Origin: Acetobacterium bakii
GTDB lineage: Bacteria > Bacillota > Clostridia > Eubacteriales > Eubacteriaceae
DNA length: 64,000 nt
Assembly: GCF_001263355.1 (NCBI RefSeq)
Contig: NZ_LGYO01000033.1
Coordinates: 111,299-175,298 of the forward strand
Direction: 5' to 3'
Shown here: piece after piece, positions 36,958-44,834 of the stretch
Numbering within the stretch: position 1 is the first letter of the stretch
Layout of the letters: each line of letters begins with the position of its first letter
Program-made: the position numbers and the translations under genes
Notes under the pieces: model-generated
What the model was told of the DNA's origin: nothing
Database searches by the model: none
The model's input: only the letters and a program-made list of their open reading frames with translations

Positions 36958-38072
36958 TGATTTCCTCCTAAATTTTCGGTTAATTTTTTAATGATGTTTT
37001 TATAAAGCGGATCGTCTGCCAAAATTGAAAACACCGGATTGGCGGTAATGCCCTGCAGCATGCTCTCCCGGATGATCTTTTCGCTGCGAGGCGCAGCATC
37101 CCCTAAATCAAAGTCCTTAAACCAACCATCGATGGCATCGAAATAGGCATCGCCGTGAAGGGTATAGGGGAAAAAGTCGGAAACACATAAATCGGTGTAG
37201 CGGTTCAGCATTTCCAGCGCCTTTTCACCTAGCCGGTTCATGCCGTAAATATGGGCGGCGGCGTAGTACAGCTGCAGCATGGCATTGGGATGGAGCTTTT
37301 CAAGGTCATAGAGCTGGGCCAAACCAAAGCTTCGCTTTAATATTTCCTGGGCCTTGCCCAACTGATCCCCATTGATCATTAAATAGGAGATGGAGGTTCC
37401 CAGGAGATACAGCAGATGCTGGTACATGCTGACCTGCATCACTTCCCTTGCTTTGACCGTATTTCCCATCATCTGATAAGCCTTAGCCATCATCTCGGTG
37501 TCCTGGGGAATGGGACAGATGTCATCGCCGATTAAATCAAAAACTTTCTCCGGCTCACCGAGCATCAGATAACAGGTGGCCTCAAAGGATACCCCATCCC
37601 GGGACAGCCGGACATCATCGCTTTCGTCGGTCACCCGGCGGCAGAGCTGTGCCGCTTCTTTTAAAATGGCCATGCCTGTGTCTTTGTCAGCTGCCAGCAT
37701 ATGGTGATTCATCAGCAGTCCGCTCATCTGCAGCAGCAGGGGAAAGCAGGAATAGTATTTTTTAATAATGAATCGGCACTCGGACAAAACCTCGGCAAAG
37801 GGCTGACTGGCAAATTCAGCCGCCAGCCGATGATACAAAGCCCTGATATCATCCTTGGTCATCTGGGGCGCATAGCCCATGAGATCATCGATGCTGATAT
37901 TAAAATACGCCGCCAGCTGGGGCAGAAAGGTAATGTCCGGATAGCTCTGGCCGGTTTCCCACTTGGAAACCGAAGCCTTGGAAACCCCTATGTAGGAGGC
38001 CAGCTCTTCCTGGGTGATCCCTTTCTCATGGCGTTTTTGGGACAGTGCGGATGCAATATTGATTTCTTTCAT
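36954..38072 (-). CDS. XRE-family regulator with helical-repeat sensor domain
   Basis: A 372-residue protein. The N-terminal helix-turn-helix lies at about 8-66 (KGITQEELASYIGVSKASVSKWETG). It is followed by about 300 residues of TPR-like helical repeats, as in Rgg/PlcR-type or general XRE-TPR regulators that may sense peptides. GAGGTGAAAAA precedes the ATG. The CPBP protease gene follows with a four-base overlap and is the likely target or partner. Confidence 0.9.
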   Translation of the reverse strand: MKEINIASALSQKRHEKGITQEELASYIGVSKASVSKWETGQSYPDITFLPQLAAYFNISIDDLMGYAPQMTKDDIRALYHRLAAEFASQPFAEVLSECRFIIKKYYSCFPLLLQMSGLLMNHHMLAADKDTGMAILKEAAQLCRRVTDESDDVRLSRDGVSFEATCYLMLGEPEKVFDLIGDDICPIPQDTEMMAKAYQMMGNTVKAREVMQVSMYQHLLYLLGTSISYLMINGDQLGKAQEILKRSFGLAQLYDLEKLHPNAMLQLYYAAAHIYGMNRLGEKALEMLNRYTDLCVSDFFPYTLHGDAYFDAIDGWFKDFDLGDAAPRSEKIIRESMLQGITANPVFSILADDPLYKNIIKKLTENLGGNQ

Positions 38073-38330
38073 TTTTTCACCTCATTGGTATTTCTTATCT
38101 GTTACCATTATACGAAGTTAGCAATGACTTGGCAATGGATTTGGAGTTGATTTAAGTTGATAAAATCAACCGTTGAGAAACTACGCATATGATGCCATGG
38201 AACCCAGCACCAAAATATTTACGTATTTCATATCTTTTTTTAGATAAAAAATATATAATGGATACTAGATTGTGTGACTTTTCTTAATGAATTTTACAAG
38301 GGATTGTTATATAATGTATCCAATAATTAA

Positions 38331-38349
38331 AATTTATATCATATAAATT
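38331..38349. promoter_or_regulatory. palindrome upstream of the YgiT-type zinc-finger gene
   Basis: Perfect 9-bp arms AATTTATAT and ATATAAATT around one C, about 30 bases before the start codon and just after a TATAAT-like -10 (about 38309-38314). It is a candidate operator for autoregulation. The 308-bp region before it holds no gene. Confidence 0.5.
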
Positions 38350-38380
38350 ATCTATATAAGAATACGAAAGGAGACTTAAT

Positions 38381-38611
38381 ATGAATTGTTTTTTTTGTCA
38401 AGACGATATGGTTGATGGCACAACCACTTATATGGCCGATCTTGAAAACTGTGTTGTGATTATAAAAAACGTACCCTGCCATCGATGCTCCCAATGTGGA
38501 GTAGAATCTTTTTCAGCTGATATTGCGCAAAAAATCGAAGAAATTTTTGATAAATTGAAAAATAAACTGACTAAGATTGCTGTAGTGAATTTTAGTAACC
38601 AAGCGGCTTAA
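38381..38611 (+). CDS. YgiT-type zinc-finger (MqsA N-terminal-like) protein
   Basis: A 76-residue protein with two CxxC pairs, CFFC at 3-6 and CHRCSQCG at about 34-41, followed by a short helical tail. This is the YgiT/MqsA zinc-finger type, normally the antitoxin half of MqsRA-like or DUF4258-linked toxin pairs. No toxin gene is adjacent on either side, and the MqsA helix-turn-helix domain is absent. AAAGGAGACTTAAT precedes the ATG. A terminator follows directly, so it is a single-gene unit. Confidence 0.85.
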   Translation: MNCFFCQDDMVDGTTTYMADLENCVVIIKNVPCHRCSQCGVESFSADIAQKIEEIFDKLKNKLTKIAVVNFSNQAA

Positions 38612-38645
38612 CATTCATAATGGCCAGGCTCACGGCCGATTAAAT

Positions 38646-38684
38646 AAAAAACGCTTAACAATCACTGATTGTTAAGCGTTTTTT
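38646..38684. terminator. bidirectional terminator
   Basis: 19-bp arms AAAAAACGCTTAACAATCA and TGATTGTTAAGCGTTTTTT lie between the zinc-finger gene and the convergent Phd gene. Confidence 0.9.
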
Positions 38685-38778
38685 ATCTTTTGTGCAATTG
38701 CTGGATATCTAGCTATGCTCAATTATCCAGGTGAGCAATTCATTTATATTAATATGACCAGATGATAAGTCAGCCGTT

Positions 38779-39021
38779 TCATTTTGCCAGTTCCATAAAG
38801 GCTTCTTTATGACGAAGAAGAATGCTTTTTGCAATTGACTGGACAGTTTCATCCCCAATTAATTCTTCTTCCTCAAATTGACTGAATTCAATCAAAACAT
38901 AGCGAGGAACATTATTTTTCAAAATAATTGCGGCACCATTTTCATCAACTAAACGAGCAACCTTAGAGAAATTCTGATTGGCTTCAGAAATCGATACTAA
39001 ATTTTTGGTATTAATTTGCAT
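38779..39021 (-). CDS. Phd/YefM-family antitoxin-like protein (orphan)
   Basis: An 80-residue Phd/YefM protein (MQINTKNLVSISEANQNFSKVARLVDENG, then ILKNNVPRYVLIEF). ATG at 39021 is preferred over a GTG three codons upstream because GAGGTGGATAAA then forms the ribosome binding site. These proteins bind DNA and neutralise RelE or Doc toxins. No toxin gene follows: only about 150 bases separate it from the terminator. Right after the stop, another frame stays open for about 24 codons, with no similarity I can name. Confidence 0.87.
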   Translation of the reverse strand: MQINTKNLVSISEANQNFSKVARLVDENGAAIILKNNVPRYVLIEFSQFEEEELIGDETVQSIAKSILLRHKEAFMELAK

Positions 39022-39197
39022 TTTATCCACCTCTTTTTTAATATTATACTATAATTTTAGGACAAATAAAACCTAAAAAATAAAATCATCTTTCAATCAA
39101 CAACCTGGTCCCTTGTGACACTCATATTTGAAAATTGATATTTCCCGGATTCCTTGATATACTGATCAAAATAACAGAAAGGAAGAGAGGTACGCAT

Positions 39198-39731
39198 ATG
39201 AGCAGAAATATTGTCCTCTATATTGCAGAAAGCTTGGATGGTTATATTGCAAAAACCAATGGCACCGTGGACTGGCTAATGGGTGAAAGTGAGGATGCGG
39301 ATATGGATTATGGTTACCAGGATTTTTATGATACCATCGATACCGTTATTATGGGAAGGATCACTTACGAACAAGTGATTCATGAGCTATCCCCGGATGT
39401 TTGGGTTTATGAGGGAAAAAAGTGCTATGTGGCAACTACTGGAAACCTGGAAAGCGACAGTAATGTTTCATTTATATCAGGAGAAATTACCGAATTCATC
39501 AAAGATCTCAAAAAGCAGAAAGGTCGGGATATCTGGCTTGTGGGTGGGAGCAAACTGATTGATCAGTTTATTAAGGCCGATCTCATCGATCGGTACATCA
39601 TCACCATCATTCCCACCATTTTAGGCGACGGGATTCCGTTGTTTCGAAGCCAAAACCCGGAGCTTAAACTAAGGTTGACAGGAACAAAAAATACCGATGG
39701 GCTGATTGAACTCAGTTATGTGCGACGATAA
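39198..39731 (+). CDS. RibD C-terminal/dihydrofolate reductase-family protein
   Basis: A 177-residue protein of the RibD C-terminal domain family (MSRNIVLYIAESLDGYIAKTNGTVDWL), a dihydrofolate-reductase-like NADPH fold. Further hallmarks are TVIMGRITYE and KGRDIWLVGGSKLIDQFIKADLID, with the C-terminal PTILGDGIPLF. Stand-alone members such as YyaP are of unknown substrate. ATG at 39198 is chosen because GAGAGG precedes it. Confidence 0.92.
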   Translation: MSRNIVLYIAESLDGYIAKTNGTVDWLMGESEDADMDYGYQDFYDTIDTVIMGRITYEQVIHELSPDVWVYEGKKCYVATTGNLESDSNVSFISGEITEFIKDLKKQKGRDIWLVGGSKLIDQFIKADLIDRYIITIIPTILGDGIPLFRSQNPELKLRLTGTKNTDGLIELSYVRR

Positions 39732-39959
39732 ATAAACCGGAACTGCAATAGTTAGAAATTCAGGCAATTGCGAAAACTGAACGCAACGGTCAGGTTACCT
39801 GCGTAATTACTTAATAAAAAATTCTTAAATATTCTTAATGTTAAGCTAATTATCAGGTTTGGAATGCTACAATTAATCCGTCGACAGCCCCAACGTTACT
39901 TTTCATTAAAAATTATATCAATCATTTGCCTAAAAAGGCAGAAACGGAGAATGTCCAAA
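39732..39959. other. intergenic region with partial type III repeat end
   Basis: At about 39757-39807 the segment GGCAATTGCGAAAACTGAACGCA ends in an inverted GCGTAATTAC. It resembles the ends of elements C, D and H without their core. No gene is seen. Confidence 0.35.
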
Positions 39960-40412
39960 ATGAAAACTGAGAACAAAAAAAATTCCCTATCCATTGCCCT
40001 TTATATCGGTGGCATTATTGTTGCCATTATGGGTGTTGCACTATTAATTACCACTGTTAAATATTATAGTGATACCTATACCCAGGCTGTTGCCGCGGGG
40101 TACGATGCTGCTCAGGTCAGTGCGCAATTGCTGCCTTCCCAATTGTTGCCCGGTGTATTTCAAGCCATCGGTGTTTATGGCGGAATAGCCTTGATTCTCA
40201 TCTGCATGGGTACGATTTATCAAAAGGTATCCAATTACATGAATCAATCGAATAATGAAGAAATCAATGTCGGCGCACTTGAAATCAATGTTGCAGAATT
40301 AACAGAAATACAAGAAAATGATGCATCCGATAATGCCGAACTTGCCGCTGTGGATACTGACAATAACGAAATTGCCGGGATGAATGAACAACCCACCGAA
40401 GAAAAATTATAG
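39960..40412 (+). CDS. hypothetical two-helix membrane protein
   Basis: A 150-residue protein of unknown function. Two membrane segments (about 10-32 and 68-89) are joined by a short Tyr/Ala/Gln-rich loop. The C-terminal 55 residues are very acidic (for example EIQENDASDNAELAAVDTDN). ATG at 39960 was preferred because GGAG lies ten bases upstream; an ATG three codons earlier is too close to it. It is a single gene with its own terminator. Confidence 0.7.
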   Translation: MKTENKKNSLSIALYIGGIIVAIMGVALLITTVKYYSDTYTQAVAAGYDAAQVSAQLLPSQLLPGVFQAIGVYGGIALILICMGTIYQKVSNYMNQSNNEEINVGALEINVAELTEIQENDASDNAELAAVDTDNNEIAGMNEQPTEEKL

Positions 40413-40454
40413 AAGCTCCAAAAATTCGCACTCAAATATAAATAACTTTCAAAA

Positions 40455-40494
40455 AAAGCAGCCACTATTGTTTAAAAACAATAGTGGCTGCTTT
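40455..40494 (+). terminator. terminator after the two-helix protein gene
   Basis: 18-bp arms AAAGCAGCCACTATTGTT (40455-40472) and AACAATAGTGGCTGCTTT (40477-40494). Confidence 0.88.
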
Positions 40495-40606
40495 GGGTTG
40501 ATGACGGGTTTGGTGGCATAATAGAAATAATAATTCCCGGGACAAGCTTACGATTTTAAGCATACGTTAGCTTAATACCGTAGGGACGGGAAAAAAGAAA
40601 AAGTAA

Positions 40607-40707
40607 GCCACGGGGACAATCGTAACATCAGTTGTCTGCATCAAGGCGAACAGGCTTTAGCCTGTACGATCTTGCAGCAGACAACGATTTACCATTGTCC
40701 CCGTGGC
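40607..40707. repeat. palindromic element E (type I, 101 bp)
   Basis: The ends GCCACGGGGACAAT and ATTGTCCCCGTGGC are perfect 14-bp inverted repeats. The outer five bases differ from those of element B (GTCCC/GGGAC) on both sides together. The next stem is GTTGTCTGC/GCAGACAAC and the core is GGCGAACAGGCTTTAGCCTGTACGA. It lies between convergent genes. An imperfect stem (about 40536-40591, TTCCCG...CGGGAA) stands directly to its left. Confidence 0.9.
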
Positions 40708-40718
40708 GGTTATAGCTG

Positions 40719-41555
40719 CTATTTCTTTTGGATTAACAAATCAACATTAAAATCTTTTCCCGGACCTTTGTAACGGGGAAATTTTTTTTCGTCTTCGGAC
40801 CCTTCACCCAGCAAAATCGCAGCGGTGGGACATTGGGAATAACAGCGCAGACACAGGGCGCATTGATCATAAAAGCGGACACTGTCCCCGGACAGCTCAA
40901 TGTTTCCAGTGGGGCAGATTCTCTGGCAGGTACCGCATAAGGTACAGCGGGACGCATCCGTTTTTAATTCTTTGCTAGCCGAAGCAATTAATCGGTCAAT
41001 ATGTTTTCGCTGTAAATTGCCCAATAAATGACCCAGAGGATTGTTTCCAATAATATGGGTGCAATCAGCGCTGATTGCCGCAGCGAATTTTGAAACCAGG
41101 GGGCGGTTCTGCTCAAGCAGCTTATCGACACGGGCATCGTTTTTAGGTTTGTAGAATCTGAATTTCGGCAGGTGCAGGTTGTTCATCATTCTAAAATGTC
41201 GGGTCTGTTTTAAATCGTAACCCTTCCGGATAAATTTCAAACCAATTTCATAGGCGGTATCTCCGGAGGCCAGGGCCTGGGTGGCAAAAATGCTGATGCC
41301 CTGGGTTGTATGAGAATCCGGGAACAGGTTAATGAAATCCAGCATCGGTCCGGGGGCGGTTGAGCCATAAACAGGGAACCCCAGAATAATGTGGTCGGCA
41401 GCAGCAGCCTGCTGGGTCAGATCTTCGATGGCCAGAGTTTCAATGGAATAACAGTCAACGGAATGGCCTTTTAATTTTAATTGGGCCTGAAGTCCGGTGG
41501 CAAGCCACCAGGTGTTTCCGGTACCACTAAAGTAATAAATAATGATTTTTTTCAT
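40719..41555 (-). CDS. EFR1-family flavodoxin-ferredoxin fusion
   Basis: A 278-residue fusion protein. The N-terminal flavodoxin-like domain (1-165) has the FMN loop YFSGTGNTWWLA. Two [4Fe-4S] sites follow at the C-terminus: CTLCGTCQRICPTG at about 204-217 and CALCLRCYSQCPTA at about 232-245. This matches the EFR1 family of anaerobes, soluble electron carriers between ferredoxin and flavin partners. GGGAGTTAA precedes the ATG. It is a single gene bordered by palindromic elements E and F on its two sides. Confidence 0.92.
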   Translation of the reverse strand: MKKIIIYYFSGTGNTWWLATGLQAQLKLKGHSVDCYSIETLAIEDLTQQAAAADHIILGFPVYGSTAPGPMLDFINLFPDSHTTQGISIFATQALASGDTAYEIGLKFIRKGYDLKQTRHFRMMNNLHLPKFRFYKPKNDARVDKLLEQNRPLVSKFAAAISADCTHIIGNNPLGHLLGNLQRKHIDRLIASASKELKTDASRCTLCGTCQRICPTGNIELSGDSVRFYDQCALCLRCYSQCPTAAILLGEGSEDEKKFPRYKGPGKDFNVDLLIQKK

Positions 41556-41614
41556 TTAACTCCCTCTGGAAATTTGTATAAACAAGTTACCCCTTAGATA
41601 GAACAGAAACATAA

Positions 41615-41714
41615 GTCCTGGGGACAATCGTAACATCAGTTGTCGGCATCAAGGCGAACAGGCTTTAGCCTGTACGATCTTGCAGCAGACAACGATTTAC
41701 CATTGCCCTGGGAC
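41615..41714. repeat. palindromic element F1 (type I, 100 bp)
   Basis: The ends GTCCTGGGGACAAT and ATTGCCCTGGGAC are inverted with one base missing from the right arm. The inner stem is GTTGTCGGC/GCAGACAAC and the core is identical to that of element E. It is followed 43 bases later by a second copy (F2), and ACAGAAAC precedes both, so the pair looks like a tandem duplication. Confidence 0.88.
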
Positions 41715-41756
41715 AGTTTGTCTTCGGACTCAAGTGGTGGCAAAACAGAAACGTGA

Positions 41757-41857
41757 GTCCCGGGGACAATCGTAACATCAGTTGTCGGCATCAAGGCGAA
41801 CAGGCCTTAGCCTGTACGATCTTGCAGCAGACAACGATTTACCATTGTCCCTCGGAC
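41757..41857. repeat. palindromic element F2 (type I, 101 bp)
   Basis: The ends are GTCCCGGGGACAAT (41757-41770) and ATTGTCCCTCGGAC (41844-41857). The body is almost identical to F1 except GGCCTTAGCC in place of GGCTTTAGCC at the apex. It ends ten bases before the stop codon of the surface protein gene. Confidence 0.88.
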
Positions 41858-41866
41858 GGTTTTCCG

Positions 41867-43414
41867 TCAACCCCTGTGCTTTTTCCGATAGATAACAAAT
41901 CCGATGACACCGGCAACTGCTGCAACGGCTAAAACAATTCCGATGATTGCGGGGATTCCCAGGGAGTTAGACTGAGTCGGAGCGACAATCACAATACGGG
42001 TGGTTGCCACAGCACTTTTATAGTTGTCATTTCCCTTATATTTCACAACAACTTCCTGTTCGCCGACTTCCTTCTGGTAATCCAGAGTAATGTCGTCCGG
42101 GGTAAACTTAATGACCGTGTTGTTTTCATTCACAATGGTAATGGCAAGATCTTTGTATACCGCATCATCTAGAGCCTTTTCATTTACATTGTATTCAACC
42201 GTGGGTGGATTGGCGTTAATCACCAGGGAGCAATCTTCTTTCTGGGTGATTTTTATGGTTTGGGTGGCTTCACTGGGGTTGTATTTATCATTCCCTTTGA
42301 ATTTAACCGTAACCGGCTGATCTCCGGCCACACGATTGTAGCTCAGCTCAATATCCGTGGTTACAAAGGTAATTTTATTGTTCTTGCTGTCCACCACCTG
42401 GATTTGAAGAGCATTGTACACCAATGTATCCAATTTTCCGGGATCCGGGTTGTACTCCACAGGAGCTGGAGATTTTGCCAGTGTTATTGTGGTATTCTCT
42501 TTGGTTGGGGCAGGTGGGTCCACCTTGCCAGTGATTTCCACATGGCCGGTGGCGGTGCTTGGTGAATACTGGTCATTGCCCTTGTATTTCACGGTGACAT
42601 CCTGTTTGCCAACCGCCCGGTTGTAGCTCAGTTCAATGTCTGAGGCGGTAAAGTTGATTTTATTGTTTCCGGCATCCACCACCACAATGCTCAGTGCCTG
42701 ATACACCGCCAAATCCAGTTTTGCGGAATCACTGGTGTAGGCAACCGGTGGGGGCGTGGCTGCCAGAGAAATCTTAGTATCTTGTTTTCCGGTGATTTCC
42801 ACTTTGGCATTGGCCAGGGTGGTATTGTACTGATCGTTTCCCTTATAGGTTACGGCAACAGTCTGTGAGCCCACCGCATGGTTATAGGCCAGGGCAATAT
42901 CACTGGGCGCAAAGGTGATCTTGTTGGCGTTTTCGTCCACAACCGAAATTGCCAAATCGTCATAGACGGATTTGTCAAGGGTAGGGATATCCGCTGAATA
43001 ACCAACTGATGGGGGATTGGCCTTTAATACCAGCCGAGCCTCTTTCTTGGCGGTATCGGTGATGGTAATGGTGCCGGTTGCCGCACTGCCCAGATACTGA
43101 TCCGAACCTTCATAGGTGACGGTTATTTTCTGGATGCCAACCTGGTGGGTATAGTCCAGGGTGATATCATTGGGAGTAAAGTCAATCTTATTGCCGTTTC
43201 CGTCAACAACCACAATGCTCAGGGCCTTGTAAACCATCCTGTCCAGTTCAGTACTGGAGCTATTGAACTCTACCGTCGGGGGAGTGGCTGCAATTGATAC
43301 TGAGGTCGCCAGTTGTCCGTCCTGGGCTAATAATCCGGTTGGAAACAGCAACATCGTCAGCAATCCAAACACAACAATTTTCCATAATGGTCCGCCTTTT
43401 GTTCTCTTCTTCAT
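41867..43414 (-). CDS. membrane-anchored surface protein with five tandem repeats
   Basis: A 515-residue exported protein. The signal peptide (about 1-30, ending near GLLAQDG) is followed by five repeats of about 85-92 residues. Each runs from a start such as LAATPPPVAYTSDSAKLD to V-T-V-K-Y-K-G-N-D-x-Y near its end. A single membrane helix and positive tail (about 488-515, VIYRKKHRG) anchor it. There is no LPxTG motif. The repeats look like small beta-sandwich (Ig-like) modules, but I cannot name the family. ATG at 43414 was chosen because AGGAA lies at proper distance. Confidence 0.85.
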   Translation of the reverse strand: MKKRTKGGPLWKIVVFGLLTMLLFPTGLLAQDGQLATSVSIAATPPTVEFNSSSTELDRMVYKALSIVVVDGNGNKIDFTPNDITLDYTHQVGIQKITVTYEGSDQYLGSAATGTITITDTAKKEARLVLKANPPSVGYSADIPTLDKSVYDDLAISVVDENANKITFAPSDIALAYNHAVGSQTVAVTYKGNDQYNTTLANAKVEITGKQDTKISLAATPPPVAYTSDSAKLDLAVYQALSIVVVDAGNNKINFTASDIELSYNRAVGKQDVTVKYKGNDQYSPSTATGHVEITGKVDPPAPTKENTTITLAKSPAPVEYNPDPGKLDTLVYNALQIQVVDSKNNKITFVTTDIELSYNRVAGDQPVTVKFKGNDKYNPSEATQTIKITQKEDCSLVINANPPTVEYNVNEKALDDAVYKDLAITIVNENNTVIKFTPDDITLDYQKEVGEQEVVVKYKGNDNYKSAVATTRIVIVAPTQSNSLGIPAIIGIVLAVAAVAGVIGFVIYRKKHRG

Positions 43415-43688
43415 CTTCATTTCCTTTCAATTTTTAAAATCAGGTAAAGGTTTCCAATAGTGTAACATTTTTTACAGCAACTTACTATGCTTTTAAGGCA
43501 TGTTTTTTATGAACATCCGAATATTTTGCAGATTGGAAAATGGATAAAAAAGTGGTTTAATCTATATAATAGGGGGTACTAAATATATATAGAAACAATT
43601 AGGTGATTGGGAAAAGTGCTGTGAGCTTTAGAATGCTTTTGAGTTTTGCAATTGCCAAATAAACTAATAGTAAGAGAGGAATAACGTA

Positions 43689-44561
43689 ATGAAATTCAGA
43701 GACTTTACAATTAATAGTCACTCAACCAGGGAATACGTGGATGAAAGCCTGGAAATAGAGGACATCAGTTCTATTAAAACCTATTTAAACGAATTAAATG
43801 AGCTGGTTGGCAAAAAAATGGGCTTTTCCTTTATACTGATGGAAAATGGCGCCGCGGTCTACAGGGAATTACAGGGATTCGGGGGGTATGGCGGCCTGAT
43901 GATTAAAAGTCCCCATTACATCGGTCTTCGGATTGACAAGGTTGATCATGAAATCGAGTTTTTAGGGGCATTCTATATGCAGGGCATCGTCAAAAAGCTC
44001 TATGAAATGAATATTGGCAGCTGCTGGATATCCCTTTTGAATACCACTCCGGAACAGAAAGTGAAACTCATAAAAGATCAACCCGGGACCATCAAGCATC
44101 TGCTGGCTTTGGGAAAGCCCTTGAAAAAAATAAAGAAAAACGAACGATTTAAGGCGATTATCAATCGGCTGTCCAAATATGATCAGGATCCCTATGGCAT
44201 CGCTGTTATCCAAATAGATGAAGACCGGCTTTCGGTGGTTGACACCATTTATCTGAAAAAATGGGGAACCGTTGCGCCATTTTCGGAAATGGAGAAACGG
44301 GGGGTTTTAGACATCTTGTACTATGTAAGAAATTCACCCTCATTTCAAAACTCCCAGCCATGCCGACTGATCCTCCAGGACGGCTATGCCGAACTGGCAG
44401 TGATTAATCCTGAAAATGAGGAAAATTATACGGATGCAGGTATCATGATGTTTAACCTTCATGGATTAGCCAAAGAGATGAGTTTTCCGTCCATCTGGCG
44501 TTTTATCAGAGATGAATCCGACAACAAGGAATACAGAATCGTCGCCCGGATTGAAATGTAG
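43689..44561 (+). CDS. nitroreductase-family protein (TM1586-like)
   Basis: A 290-residue protein of the TM1586-type nitroreductase group. It has two nitroreductase-like halves, opening HSTREYVDE (about 11-19) and GGYGGLMIKSPHYIGL (about 67-82), with WGTVAPFSEMEKRGVLDILYYVRNSPSFQNSQPCRL in the second half. Such enzymes bind FMN and use NAD(P)H to reduce nitro or quinone compounds. The substrate is unknown. The start follows GAGAGGAATAACGTA. It is a single gene, convergent with the chemoreceptor-PhnD fusion. Confidence 0.85.
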   Translation: MKFRDFTINSHSTREYVDESLEIEDISSIKTYLNELNELVGKKMGFSFILMENGAAVYRELQGFGGYGGLMIKSPHYIGLRIDKVDHEIEFLGAFYMQGIVKKLYEMNIGSCWISLLNTTPEQKVKLIKDQPGTIKHLLALGKPLKKIKKNERFKAIINRLSKYDQDPYGIAVIQIDEDRLSVVDTIYLKKWGTVAPFSEMEKRGVLDILYYVRNSPSFQNSQPCRLILQDGYAELAVINPENEENYTDAGIMMFNLHGLAKEMSFPSIWRFIRDESDNKEYRIVARIEM

Positions 44562-44636
44562 GACTTACTTTTGTTTTTTAGCGGCACGTAATGTGTCAAA
44601 CCGTACCTATAAATTTACTTTTTTGTTTTGTCATTT

Positions 44637-44665
44637 ACGTTGCGGGTGGGTACTATCTGCCCCTA
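44637..44665. repeat. half-copy of repeat family 2
   Basis: CGTTGCGGGTGGGTACTATCTGCCCCT matches the left arm of the family 2 element at 61142 (GTTGCGAGCGGGTACTACCCGCCCCT) at most positions. No right arm follows. Confidence 0.5.
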
Positions 44666-44705
44666 CAGGATTGAACTGACGTTTGAGATTGCGATAAAGT
44701 AATGA

Positions 44706-44822
44706 GACAAACCTCGTTGCGGATTTTTATTTTATCTTGTTGTGTGCATCAAGGCGAACAGTCGACAGACTGTACGAATTGAAGCACACAACGATAAATA
44801 AATGTCCGCAGCGGGGTTTGTC
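44706..44822. repeat. palindromic element G (type II, 117 bp)
   Basis: The ends GACAAACCTCGTTGCGGA and TCCGCAGCGGGGTTTGTC pair with two G-T positions. The next stem is GTTGTGTGC/GCACACAAC and the core GGCGAACAGTCGACAGACTGTACGA. About 25 bases of left flank (GTTTGAGATTGCGATAAAGTAAT) match the left flank of element A. It lies between convergent genes. Confidence 0.9.
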
Positions 44823-44834
44823 AACGAACAGCTA

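Noticed and set aside
40607..41857. Repeated palindromes E, F1 and F2 considered as a CRISPR array
   Set aside because: The units are about 100 bp, unevenly spaced, with no short unique spacers and no cas genes.
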